A DNA stretch of 34,572 bases, taken from assembly GCA_031280885.1 (NCBI GenBank), contig JAITGD010000008.1, forward strand, positions 1 to 34,572. Reading direction: 5' to 3'. Below are positions 14,310-22,173 of this stretch, in pieces (positions within the stretch are counted from its first letter, which is position 1; each line of letters starts with the position of its first letter). The DNA is from Prevotellaceae bacterium. Lineage in GTDB: Bacteria > Bacteroidota > Bacteroidia > Bacteroidales > UBA932. Under the pieces are notes generated by a model. It had not been told where the DNA came from. It was given only the letters and a program-made list of their open reading frames with translations, and did not search any database. The translations under genes and the position numbers were made by a program.

Positions 14310-15080
14310 ATGAAACAATTAGACAAAAATGAAGTTCTGAACGCCTTAGTAAAGGTTACATGTCAGAAACTAATGAACGAGATGCACCTCGGCTTTCATC
14401 TTGAAAATCAGCAGATTTTTGAGAACTTTTCTCCATCAACGCTTGGTATAGCTACTTTCTTCGGAGGGTACGCCAAAGCGATACACGATGAAGACGTGGC
14501 TATGGAGCAGACTCGTAAAAGCGCAGATACATCGCGGATTTCCGAAGCTGATGTGCAGTTCGATGAATCATACTCCGGTATGTGGAAGTATGTGCAGGCC
14601 TGCCTGAAACACGCATCGATGGAAGCCCGCTATGCTGCAGAGAATCTCGAAGTTATTTTTGCAAAGTACGGAAATATCGGGAAACAACCGTATAGAGCAG
14701 AATTGACCATGTCGAGAAATCTTTTACAGGATCTGCGCGAGCGTCCCGGAGATGTGCAAACCATCGGCTTGGCAATATGGATGGATGCGCATGAAGAGAA
14801 GGCAGTCAAACTGCGCGAATTATTGGATGCGCGTGCAGCTGAAATAGCAGGAAGGCCTAACCTTCGTGTTATAGAAACCCGCCGAGAAACTGATATGATA
14901 TATCAGCGCATTATTTCACGCCTCGAAGCTATGATAAATATCAACGGTGTGGATTATGTGGAGGGATTCGTTGCTGCTTATAACACTCACGCAACCGAAT
15001 ATAAGAATACCCTCGCTCAGCATCTCGGACGTGTACAAGCCGGTAAGGTAAGACCCGAAGAAGAAGCTACTGAAGAATAG
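14310..15080 (+). CDS. Uncharacterised Bacteroidetes protein, possibly DUF6261-like
   Basis: A 256-residue soluble, mostly helical protein with no signal peptide. The start MKQLDKNEVLNALVKVTCQK is followed by LHLGFHLENQQIF, which reminds me of the HFxFHTE start of DUF6261, a Bacteroidetes family of unknown function; this is from memory and not verified. Further on are long amphipathic helices (MWKYVQACLKHASMEARYAA, MSRNLLQDLRERP) and a charged tail ending PEEEATEE. It follows the 42-bp repeat ORF by 41 bases with no terminator between, and a good terminator follows it at 15162-15220. Coding potential is clear from length and composition; the role is unknown. Confidence 0.85.
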   Translation: MKQLDKNEVLNALVKVTCQKLMNEMHLGFHLENQQIFENFSPSTLGIATFFGGYAKAIHDEDVAMEQTRKSADTSRISEADVQFDESYSGMWKYVQACLKHASMEARYAAENLEVIFAKYGNIGKQPYRAELTMSRNLLQDLRERPGDVQTIGLAIWMDAHEEKAVKLRELLDARAAEIAGRPNLRVIETRRETDMIYQRIISRLEAMININGVDYVEGFVAAYNTHATEYKNTLAQHLGRVQAGKVRPEEEATEE

Positions 15081-15161
15081 ACTTTCCGAGCGATTCCCGA
15101 TTTTACTACTCACTTACTTTCGCAAAGTTGATGGCACTAAAATAAAGCGAAACGATAAGAT

Positions 15162-15220
15162 AACACAGATGTAATGGAGCAGAACAGGTAAAAATTAGTG
15201 ATACTCTATACATCTGTGTT
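15162..15220 (+). terminator. Rho-independent terminator after the 256-aa gene
   Basis: A 12-bp perfect stem, AACACAGATGTA / TACATCTGTGTT, with a 35-base loop and a following run of T (TTTTTTCTTTT). It closes the transcript that starts near 13565. Confidence 0.75.
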
Positions 15221-15313
15221 TTTTTCTTTTAATAAACCATATTCATACACTATTACAAATAAGAGCCGAAAAAGAATAGAACTATATAATTAATAATTAA
15301 AGAATAATAAACG

Positions 15314-15961
15314 ATGATTTATCTTAGCAAAATTGTTCACTCCGCGCCGGTCAAAAATATTATTTTCGACCTTGGCAATGTTATTTTGAATATAGATTAT
15401 TGGCGAACTATCGATGCTTTCAAATCTTTAGGCGCCGCAGATTTTGAATCGCTTTACACACCGCTTGCACAGAAGGGTTTCATCGATAAGATGGATAAGG
15501 GTATGATTACTCCGGCTGAGTTTCGCGAAAGTTTGCGATCAGAAGTACCAGCATTGCGCGGCGTCAGCGATGATAATATCGACGCAGCATGGAACGCAAT
15601 GCTGCTCGACCTTCCTAAATCGAGGCTCGATATACTTACAGAACTGAGACGCAATTATAGTTTATTCCTGTTGAGTAATACAAATGAAATCCACGTTGCG
15701 CATTTCGACCGAATTGTAGATGAAGTAATCCCCGGAAAAAAGATGAGCGACTATTTCGACAAAGTTTACTACTCCAACGAAACGGGGATGCGCAAACCTG
15801 ATGCTGAAATTTACGAGCTGGTAATTCGCGAGAATGGTCTGAAAGCAGAAGAAAGCCTATTCATCGACGATCTGCAGGCCAATATAGATGGTGCAAAGAA
15901 GGTCGGACTGCAAACTTTCCTTATGGAAAATGGAAACTTTTGGAGATTTTTGGACTGTTAG
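15314..15961 (+). CDS. HAD-superfamily phosphatase (YihX-like, subfamily IA)
   Basis: A 215-residue HAD hydrolase. Motif I is IIFDLGNVILNIDY, where the second acid of DxD is Gly, as is normal for the YihX / glucose-1-phosphatase branch. Motif II is LFLLSNTNEIH, motif III SNETGMRKPDAEIY and motif IV SLFIDDLQANIDGA. A helical cap lies between motifs I and II. It probably removes phosphate from a sugar phosphate or similar small molecule in the cytoplasm; the substrate is unknown. The last ten or so residues (NGNFWRFLDC) are encoded by the start of the GGACTNTT microrepeat tract, so the natural C-terminus may have been altered. It converges on sppA across a strong hairpin. Confidence 0.9.
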   Translation: MIYLSKIVHSAPVKNIIFDLGNVILNIDYWRTIDAFKSLGAADFESLYTPLAQKGFIDKMDKGMITPAEFRESLRSEVPALRGVSDDNIDAAWNAMLLDLPKSRLDILTELRRNYSLFLLSNTNEIHVAHFDRIVDEVIPGKKMSDYFDKVYYSNETGMRKPDAEIYELVIRENGLKAEESLFIDDLQANIDGAKKVGLQTFLMENGNFWRFLDC

Positions 15962-16022
15962 ACATTTGGACTATTGGACTATTGGACTATTAGACTTTTG
16001 GACTTTCTAATGTATGTATTAT
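15943..16022. repeat. GGACTATT / GACTTTT microrepeat tract
   Basis: Roughly six copies of a ~10-base unit (TTGGACTATT, exact in the middle). It begins inside the last codons of the HAD gene and ends in TTCTAATGTATGTATTATTTT, nearly the tail of the tract at 12836. Confidence 0.78.
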
Positions 16023-16045
16023 TTTATTGAGTCTATAATAATCAA

Positions 16046-16106
16046 AAGACAGAGGCAGCGAGTATGACGGAGATAAAAACTCTGTCGGACTCGCTGCCTC
16101 TGTCTT
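16046..16106. terminator. Bidirectional terminator with 17-bp perfect stem
   Basis: AAGACAGAGGCAGCGAG (16046-16062) pairs exactly with 16090-16106, and the loop contains a second GACGGAG/CTCTGTC stem with one G-U. It lies between the convergent HAD and sppA genes. Confidence 0.8.
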
Positions 16107-16146
16107 ATTCTATTCAGTGGAATAGAATCGACTTACTTCAGAAATA

Positions 16147-17907
16147 CTAATCGATTTCGATGTTATAAGACATTCTTGCCATTATACCTACGCGGCTCAC
16201 TGCGCTCGATATGTATTCGTAGTGCCTCAAGGCGCGTTGCAGTTCTTTTTCGGGAGCTTTCTCTCGAATATGCGTGCCGAGAAGGGACATAATTTTTTCG
16301 AGCGAGCTTTGTTCACGTGGCAGGTCTATGGTGCGATAATTCGATATACCGGCTCTTTCGGCTGCAAGCGCTACAGCTTCAGTCAGCCCTCCAATACGAT
16401 CGATAAGAGAGTTATCCAAGGCATTTTCTCCGCTCCATACACGTCCTTGTCCGATGCAATCGACTTCTTCGGGCTTGAGATGTCTGAATTTCGATACCTT
16501 ATCGATAAATTTCGAGTATATATCTTCGATGGTTTTTTGTAGCCTGTTTTTTTCCGTTTCACTCAAAGGTCTGTATATTGATACATAATCGGAATACTTG
16601 TTTGTTCCAACGACGCTTACGTTTAGGCCGAGATTTTCGTTCATAGCTTTCTTCAAGTTTGGAGCCATGCCGAACACTCCGATTGAACCGGTGATAGTAG
16701 TACGATTGGCTACTATAGCTTCGGCGGGGCTTGCAATCCAGTATCCGCCCGAAGCCGCAAGATTTCCCATCGACACAATAACCGGTTTTATCTGCTGTGC
16801 AAGTTCGAGTTCGCGTGCAATAATCTCCGATGCTAAGGCGTCGCCTCCGGGCGAGTTGATTCGGAATACTATTGCTTTAACGGCCTTATCTAATTTAGCC
16901 TGCCGGATAGCCTTAGATATATCCACCGACATCACTCCGCTGGGTCCTTCGCCCCGCGCTATCTCTCCCGAAGCGTATATTATCGCTATTTTATCTTCGG
17001 AATACTTAGCTGTGGTCGATGGACTGTGTGCATAATCGCTTATTGCTATGTATCGCAGATCGCTTTCCGAAGCCGATTCGGTATATTTGCATAGTTCGGA
17101 GACAAGCTCGTCTTTATAAATCAGCTTATCGATGAATCCCCTATCCACTGCGGCCACAGCCGTAGATGGTTCCATGAGGTCTGCAAGTCGGTTCAGCTCA
17201 TCGATGCTTATATTCCGTTCAGAGCTGATAGCCTGCAGCATGGTATTCCATATCGAACCCATATATACCGATATTTGTTCTCTGTTTTCCGGACTTATTT
17301 CGGTCATAGAGAAAGGTTCGACGGCGGCTTTAAACTTTCCATGCCGCAGTATCTGCATTTCGATTCCGAGTTTATCCATCAAACCTTTGTAGGACATTAT
17401 TTCGGAGCTTAGCCCGATAAAGTTTATTTGCCCGTGCGGATTCATGTAGATCTTGTCGGCAATTGTAGCCAGATAGTAAGCCTTTTGCGAAAATTCATCA
17501 GCGTATGCTATTACGAATTTGCCCGACTGCTTGTAGGCTACAATTGCGTTTCGGATTTCTTCGACCGTCGCAATTCCGGCCTTCACATCGTTAAGGTCGA
17601 GGTATATTCCCTTGATTCGGGGGTCAAAAGTAGCCTTTTCGATACCGCGCAGAATGTTGTTGAGGCCGTCAGGCATGTTAATAGTACCGGTCAGCGGGTC
17701 TAAGTACGACAAAGGATTCGACGCTTCCCTGTCCTCCACCTGTTTGTTAAGGGCAATTTTGAGTACAGAGTTGTCTCGCAGATCAACGGGCTTAGAACCA
17801 GAGAAGTCGGCAACCGAAATAATTGCTACGAGCAGGAAAAATCCCACAAAGGAAATAATTACGATGCCCGCGATAGTAGCGAGCATCATCTTAAAGAATT
17901 GTTTCAT
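16147..17907 (-). CDS. sppA: Signal peptide peptidase SppA, 67K type
   Basis: A 586-residue double-domain SppA anchored by an N-terminal membrane helix (about 9-34). It is a membrane serine protease using a Ser-Lys dyad to digest cleaved signal peptides. The Ser is in GNLAASGGYWIA (S386). The Lys is in HGKFKAAVEPF (K193), matching the E. coli K209 context GTYKSAVEPF. RINSPGGDALAS and TGSIGVFGM are also present. Length equals the tandem-domain family. It is the third gene of a unit with the Ig protein and the histidine kinase, 22 bases after the kinase stop, an association that suggests an envelope-stress role, though that is inference. Confidence 0.94.
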   Translation of the reverse strand: MKQFFKMMLATIAGIVIISFVGFFLLVAIISVADFSGSKPVDLRDNSVLKIALNKQVEDREASNPLSYLDPLTGTINMPDGLNNILRGIEKATFDPRIKGIYLDLNDVKAGIATVEEIRNAIVAYKQSGKFVIAYADEFSQKAYYLATIADKIYMNPHGQINFIGLSSEIMSYKGLMDKLGIEMQILRHGKFKAAVEPFSMTEISPENREQISVYMGSIWNTMLQAISSERNISIDELNRLADLMEPSTAVAAVDRGFIDKLIYKDELVSELCKYTESASESDLRYIAISDYAHSPSTTAKYSEDKIAIIYASGEIARGEGPSGVMSVDISKAIRQAKLDKAVKAIVFRINSPGGDALASEIIARELELAQQIKPVIVSMGNLAASGGYWIASPAEAIVANRTTITGSIGVFGMAPNLKKAMNENLGLNVSVVGTNKYSDYVSIYRPLSETEKNRLQKTIEDIYSKFIDKVSKFRHLKPEEVDCIGQGRVWSGENALDNSLIDRIGGLTEAVALAAERAGISNYRTIDLPREQSSLEKIMSLLGTHIREKAPEKELQRALRHYEYISSAVSRVGIMARMSYNIEID

Positions 17908-17929
17908 GATTTTAAATGGTATTTAATTA

Positions 17930-19723
17930 TTACAAATTTGCTGAGAAGTGCTTTTGTTCGCCGTGTTTACTAAGTATATTGAAGTTGCGAGGCGCAGTTT
18001 CGGCCGGCAGCGCAAGGCGGAATGTTGTGCCTTTTCCAAATTCGCTTTCAAAGTCAATATTACCTTTGCAGGCAACTGCAAAATCGTGGCACAGAGCAAG
18101 TCCTAATCCTGAACCGGTCTCCATGTTAGTGCCTTTACTCGATTTCACATCCGTAGTAAAGATCTTAGCTTTCAGTTCATCCGACATACCGTTACCGGTG
18201 TCGGCGATACTCCATATAAGCATATCGTTTTGCATTTTGCTTGATATTGTGATTTTGCCGTCCTGCGGCGTATATTTTACAGCGTTCACTATCAGATTTC
18301 GGACGATTATGCTTACCATTTCTTTATCGGCATAAACTTCGGCGGTATATAGGCGATTATCTACGTCGATATTTTTATCGTGGAGGTGCGTACCGGCTAT
18401 CTTTAATGCTTCGGCGGTGATGATTGCCAGGTCGATATTTTCGGGCGAATATACTATTCCGTTCATTTGATTTTTTGCCCAATACAGCATATTTTCGAGC
18501 ATTTGGAAAGTGCAGTTTAGGCTTTCATCTAATTTGACGAGCTGCCGCTCGAAAGTTTCCTTAGGCAAAGAGCCTGATCGGAGTATCTGGACGAGTAGAT
18601 GTATGCCATTGAGGGGTGTACGCAGGTCGTGCGAAAGGATTGACAGCAGTTTTGTTCTGATTTTATTTTCTTCCACAAGTCTCTGTTTCTGTTTTGATAT
18701 TGTATCGTTGCGTTCCTTCAACATTCGGTTCAATCGCTGATTTCTGCGGAGAGTAGCCGCCACATATACGCTGAATATGATAGCTATTACAAGGGCTGCC
18801 AGAATGAAGAGGTTCATTTTTCGTTCATGTGCAAGTTCACGCTCGGTTTTTTGCCGCAGTAGCGTATTAAGTTCTTCTTCCTTAGCGAGGACGGCGAGTT
18901 GCAGTTCAATTTCGGTAGCTTTTTGGAGCAGCTCTTTGTTTGCCGATTCATAACGGTTTAGTTCTGACTGTTTCTCGAAGAGTTCTTTTTCTTTGAGTTT
19001 TAGTTGCACCTCTCGATTTTCTTTTTCCGACTGAGTTAGTTCGATGTCATGCTGAATCTTATCGAAGGCCGATTGAAGTTTTTGTTCTTTGTCCTTCTGC
19101 AAATTATCGACCGTAGCTTTGTAGTATTCAAAGTATTGGAGCATCGCTTTCCTGTCTCCTTTGAGTTCGTATGTTTCAGCCAACATTCCGTAGCAGACAC
19201 GAGTATTGTTTTTGTCGTTTATATCGGAGGCATATTTTAGAGCTTCATTGAGTTGCACGATAGCCTCGTCGTGTCGCAGCAGTTTATTCAACACCACAGC
19301 GACATTAATTTTCGCGTTGATTATTCTTGCTTTTTCGTTTTCGAGTTCGCGGGCGTCGAGCGTCTTTTGCATGTAAGACAGCGATGTGAGGTAATCGCCT
19401 TTGTCGGCGTATATCATACCGAGGTTGCTTTCAATTCCGGCGATAGCGTTGATGTTATTTAGTTGTTTATTCAGGGTCATCGATCGTCGGTACAGTTCGA
19501 TAGCCTTGTCGTAGTCCTTATTTTCCCAGAGGAAATATGCGGCAGCGTTTAAGAAAGATGTAGCGTCTCTTAACGAGCCATCTTTTTCAAGTTCATTTGC
19601 TTTATCCGCGCATTGTTCGATGGTATAAGTAATTCCATTTACCTTAACTTGGGCCTTTGCAGCCGTTGTAATCGAGATAATTAAGAGTACCGCTTGAAGT
19701 AGTTTCGGTATCGTATGTGTCAT
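17930..19723 (-). CDS. TPR-containing membrane sensor histidine kinase
   Basis: A 597-residue protein with a signal peptide (1-24, ending AAKAQ), tetratricopeptide repeats (about 35-220), a charged coiled coil (about 215-300), one membrane helix (303-325) and a kinase core. The phospho-acceptor is in SILSHDLRTPLNG (H365); the N box is NLIVNAVKYTPQ (N476/N480), G1 is DTGNGMS (508-514) and G2 is GSGLGLAL (537-544). So a periplasmic TPR sensor is linked to a cytoplasmic HisKA/HATPase, with no receiver domain. No response-regulator gene lies in the window, so the partner is encoded elsewhere. The start is two bases after the stop of the Ig protein gene, implying coupled expression. Confidence 0.94.
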   Translation of the reverse strand: MTHTIPKLLQAVLLIISITTAAKAQVKVNGITYTIEQCADKANELEKDGSLRDATSFLNAAAYFLWENKDYDKAIELYRRSMTLNKQLNNINAIAGIESNLGMIYADKGDYLTSLSYMQKTLDARELENEKARIINAKINVAVVLNKLLRHDEAIVQLNEALKYASDINDKNNTRVCYGMLAETYELKGDRKAMLQYFEYYKATVDNLQKDKEQKLQSAFDKIQHDIELTQSEKENREVQLKLKEKELFEKQSELNRYESANKELLQKATEIELQLAVLAKEEELNTLLRQKTERELAHERKMNLFILAALVIAIIFSVYVAATLRRNQRLNRMLKERNDTISKQKQRLVEENKIRTKLLSILSHDLRTPLNGIHLLVQILRSGSLPKETFERQLVKLDESLNCTFQMLENMLYWAKNQMNGIVYSPENIDLAIITAEALKIAGTHLHDKNIDVDNRLYTAEVYADKEMVSIIVRNLIVNAVKYTPQDGKITISSKMQNDMLIWSIADTGNGMSDELKAKIFTTDVKSSKGTNMETGSGLGLALCHDFAVACKGNIDFESEFGKGTTFRLALPAETAPRNFNILSKHGEQKHFSANL

Positions 19724-19725
19724 TA

Positions 19726-21408
19726 TCAGAAGTCCCCTGTTTGAAAGTTAAATTCTTTTACTGTTTCGTTGCCAACTGCGTCTTTTGCTTTCACTTTGAT
19801 ATTATATTCTTTCTTCGGACGGAATCCTTTTATCGGGCTGCTATACGGTATTTCTGCGGCTCCGTTTATTGAGTATAATATTTGTGATACTGTTGTAGTC
19901 GAGTCGGTTGCAGCGAGGAATATCGCCACATATGACGGGTATAGTATTCCGTCGGGTTCGGCGCTGTATCTTGTAGTTATTTCGGGGCCTTCGGAATCGA
20001 TATACAGGTTCAGTTTCTTTTCGTTACGGTTATTAACGTTGTCGTAGGCAATACATATAACTTCGTAAGCATCGTTTCCTTTTGTTGGCTGTTCTATTTT
20101 AAATGGATGCAGATATTCTTGTTCTTCTCCGCCGTCGATTGTATAGGCCAATCGATTCAGTCCCGATTCGTTGTCTTTTCCACTGATGATTAATTTGGTG
20201 TTTCGACTGATGTAGATACGGTCTTTTTTCTCGAATGAAGGTCCCTCGCATTTAAATTGTATAGCAGGGCCTAATAAATCGACGTATATCACGCCTTTTG
20301 ATTGCAGTATTTCACCCGATCCGGTGTTGTCTGCTTCGTCGGTGGCATAGTATTGAATGGTGTATAATCCAGCCTTGTCGGGCATGTAGAAAGGTTCGAG
20401 ATACTTTTCCGGAGCCTTATTATTTATGCTGTATTTCAAATATTTGATTCCTGTTCGGTTGTCGATAGCGGTAATCTTCACCTTAGTCCTTCCCGATAGA
20501 TATATTTTGTCATCGACCACAAATTTATCTCCCAGAATGTCAATCGAAGCAATGGGGGCGATTTTGTCGAGGAAAAAATCGACAGTCTGCTTTGTTTCTC
20601 TGTTTCCTGTATTATCTATCGACCAGTAATGCAGCAGATGTTCACCGGTTTCAAGATGTGCAAAGTTGATTTCCTTCCCGTTGTACAATTTTTCGCTTTC
20701 ATCATCGAAGGCATAATAAGTTGCGGCTACACCGCTATTTTCGTCTTCGGCCGTCAGATAGATGTGCGACGACGAGGAAAGTACTTGTCCCATTGCTACG
20801 CCGATGAAATTATGGAAAGTTTTTGGTGGACGCGCATCGATAAAAATTTTGTATCTCTTTGGCGCTTCGATATTCCCGACCTTGTCGGTTGCGTAGTATA
20901 GCAAAATATGTTCGCCGTGCTTATCGAGCGCGAAGGTTTCATTGATTTCGGAGTAATTTTCGCCGTCCAGCGAGAGGAAAATCTTGCTCACACCCGACAT
21001 TTCGTCCTTAGAAAAGATGTTGCAGGCAAAATCAAGGCCATAATACATTGTTCCGCTTTTGTTCCGATAAGTTGAACTATTTGGCGAAAGTTTCAAAGTC
21101 GAGACCGGCGCATGTCCGTCGGCATGAATCTTATAGACGTCCACTCGCTTGTGAATATCGTCCATGTGTCGAATATGATGCACCCCGTGTCCGTCGAGTA
21201 AAATCGGATTTACCTCCGTACCCCGTTCTTCGCGCAGAGCCGTTCCTTTGCCATCGAGCGAATGGGAAATGAAAAGATATACGGGCAAATCGACATGTTG
21301 ATAATAATATTTGCCGTCGGTGAACGAGCTTTTTTCTGGTTTTATTTGCTCTTGAGCAAGGCTCGTTATCCACAGAAAACAAGCTGTAAATATCAGAAAT
21401 ATACGCAT
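19726..21408 (-). CDS. Exported multi-domain Ig-like protein
   Basis: A 560-residue protein with signal peptide MRIFLIFTACFLWITSLAQ, placed by using the ATG at 21408; the ORF-track start at 21444 is a TTG inside the promoter box. After a unique N-terminal part it has about five Ig-like modules of the OmpL47 / beta-hexosaminidase C-terminal sort. Each carries ISGxDxxSGLxxLxYxIDG-like and YYATDKVGNIE-like strands (examples: YYATDKVGNIEAP, HYWSIDNTGNRE, YYATDEADNTGSG). No lipobox, T9SS or enzymatic motif is seen. It is the first gene of the unit with the histidine kinase and sppA. It might be a periplasmic or cell-surface binding partner for the kinase, but this is inference. Confidence 0.85.
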   Translation of the reverse strand: MRIFLIFTACFLWITSLAQEQIKPEKSSFTDGKYYYQHVDLPVYLFISHSLDGKGTALREERGTEVNPILLDGHGVHHIRHMDDIHKRVDVYKIHADGHAPVSTLKLSPNSSTYRNKSGTMYYGLDFACNIFSKDEMSGVSKIFLSLDGENYSEINETFALDKHGEHILLYYATDKVGNIEAPKRYKIFIDARPPKTFHNFIGVAMGQVLSSSSHIYLTAEDENSGVAATYYAFDDESEKLYNGKEINFAHLETGEHLLHYWSIDNTGNRETKQTVDFFLDKIAPIASIDILGDKFVVDDKIYLSGRTKVKITAIDNRTGIKYLKYSINNKAPEKYLEPFYMPDKAGLYTIQYYATDEADNTGSGEILQSKGVIYVDLLGPAIQFKCEGPSFEKKDRIYISRNTKLIISGKDNESGLNRLAYTIDGGEEQEYLHPFKIEQPTKGNDAYEVICIAYDNVNNRNEKKLNLYIDSEGPEITTRYSAEPDGILYPSYVAIFLAATDSTTTVSQILYSINGAAEIPYSSPIKGFRPKKEYNIKVKAKDAVGNETVKEFNFQTGDF

Positions 21409-21441
21409 GCTTTTTACTAAAACATTACTAAGTTTCGTGTG

Positions 21442-21449
21442 CAAAGTTA
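21442..21449 (-). promoter_or_regulatory. -7 promoter box (TAACTTTG) of the Ig/kinase/sppA unit
   Basis: TAACTTTG on the minus strand, 34 bases before the ATG at 21408. It is the mirror of the tmk box at 21461, with 11 bases between. Confidence 0.65.
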
Positions 21450-21460
21450 ATTATTCCTTT

Positions 21461-21468
21461 TAACTTTG
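21461..21468 (+). promoter_or_regulatory. -7 promoter box (TAACTTTG) of tmk
   Basis: TAACTTTG, 30 bases before the tmk ATG at 21499. It is back-to-back with the minus-strand box, so the upstream elements of each promoter overlap the other. Confidence 0.65.
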
Positions 21469-21498
21469 CCCTGTAAAACATGTATAAATTTACAATTC

Positions 21499-22173
21499 AT
21501 GCTTATAGTTTTTGAAGGATTGGACGGTGCGGGGAAAAGCACACAAGTAAGTTTGCTGCAAAAGCGTTTTGAAAATGAGGGTTGCGAATGTCGATTCCTG
21601 CATTTTCCGCGTTTCGATGCGCCGGTGTACGGAGAATTGATTGGAGAATTTTTGCGCGGCGAATTTGGAGCTGCCGATTCGGTCGATCCGCGTCTGGTCT
21701 CGCTGCTGTATGCCGGCGATCGCGGCAATGCAGCGCCAATCATACGCAGATGGTTGAACGAGAATAAGCAAGTGATTCTCGACCGATACGTGTATTCTAA
21801 TATAGCTTTCCAATGTGCAAAAATAAAAGATGCAGAGGGTCGGGATAAACTACGACGCAGAATTATCAATACAGAATATGTGTTCTTTGGAATCCCTAAG
21901 CCCGATCTTAGTATTTTTCTTGATGTTCCGTTTGAATTTACCCAAAGAAAACTGTCGGAACACCGAACCGGCGACGACCGAAATTATCTGCAAGGAAAAA
22001 ATGACGTCCACGAATCAGATCTCGACCTGCAACGCAGAGTCAGAGATGCTTATCTGGAACAAGCCGACATCGATCCGCTATTCGTCGTGCTTAACTGTAC
22101 CGAAGATCAATCAACAATGAAATCACCAGAAAAGATTCACGCCGAGGTTATTGCCCTGTTGAACACGCTTTAG
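21499..22173 (+). CDS. tmk: Thymidylate kinase
   Basis: A 224-residue dTMP kinase making dTDP for DNA synthesis. The P-loop is FEGLDGAGKST at the N-terminus, and LDRYVYSNIAFQCA is the DRY/H motif. The LIFLDVPFE equivalent reads SIFLDVPFEFTQRKL, followed by a lid region GDDRNYLQGKNDVHE. FPRFDAPVYGELIGEFLRGEFG is characteristic of a longer Bacteroidetes variant. The ATG at 21499 replaces the ORF-track TTG at 21466, which lies in the promoter box. Its stop overlaps the glyS stop by 4 bases in convergent orientation. Confidence 0.94.
   Translation: MLIVFEGLDGAGKSTQVSLLQKRFENEGCECRFLHFPRFDAPVYGELIGEFLRGEFGAADSVDPRLVSLLYAGDRGNAAPIIRRWLNENKQVILDRYVYSNIAFQCAKIKDAEGRDKLRRRIINTEYVFFGIPKPDLSIFLDVPFEFTQRKLSEHRTGDDRNYLQGKNDVHESDLDLQRRVRDAYLEQADIDPLFVVLNCTEDQSTMKSPEKIHAEVIALLNTL

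Noticed and set aside
15393-15398. Inactive HAD enzyme because motif I is DxG, not DxD
   Set aside because: DLGNV is the usual motif I in the YihX-like branch, so this is not a sign of inactivation.
21409-21444. ORF-track start of the Ig-like protein at 21444
   Set aside because: It is a TTG inside the TAACTTTG box; the ATG at 21408 directly opens a clean signal peptide.
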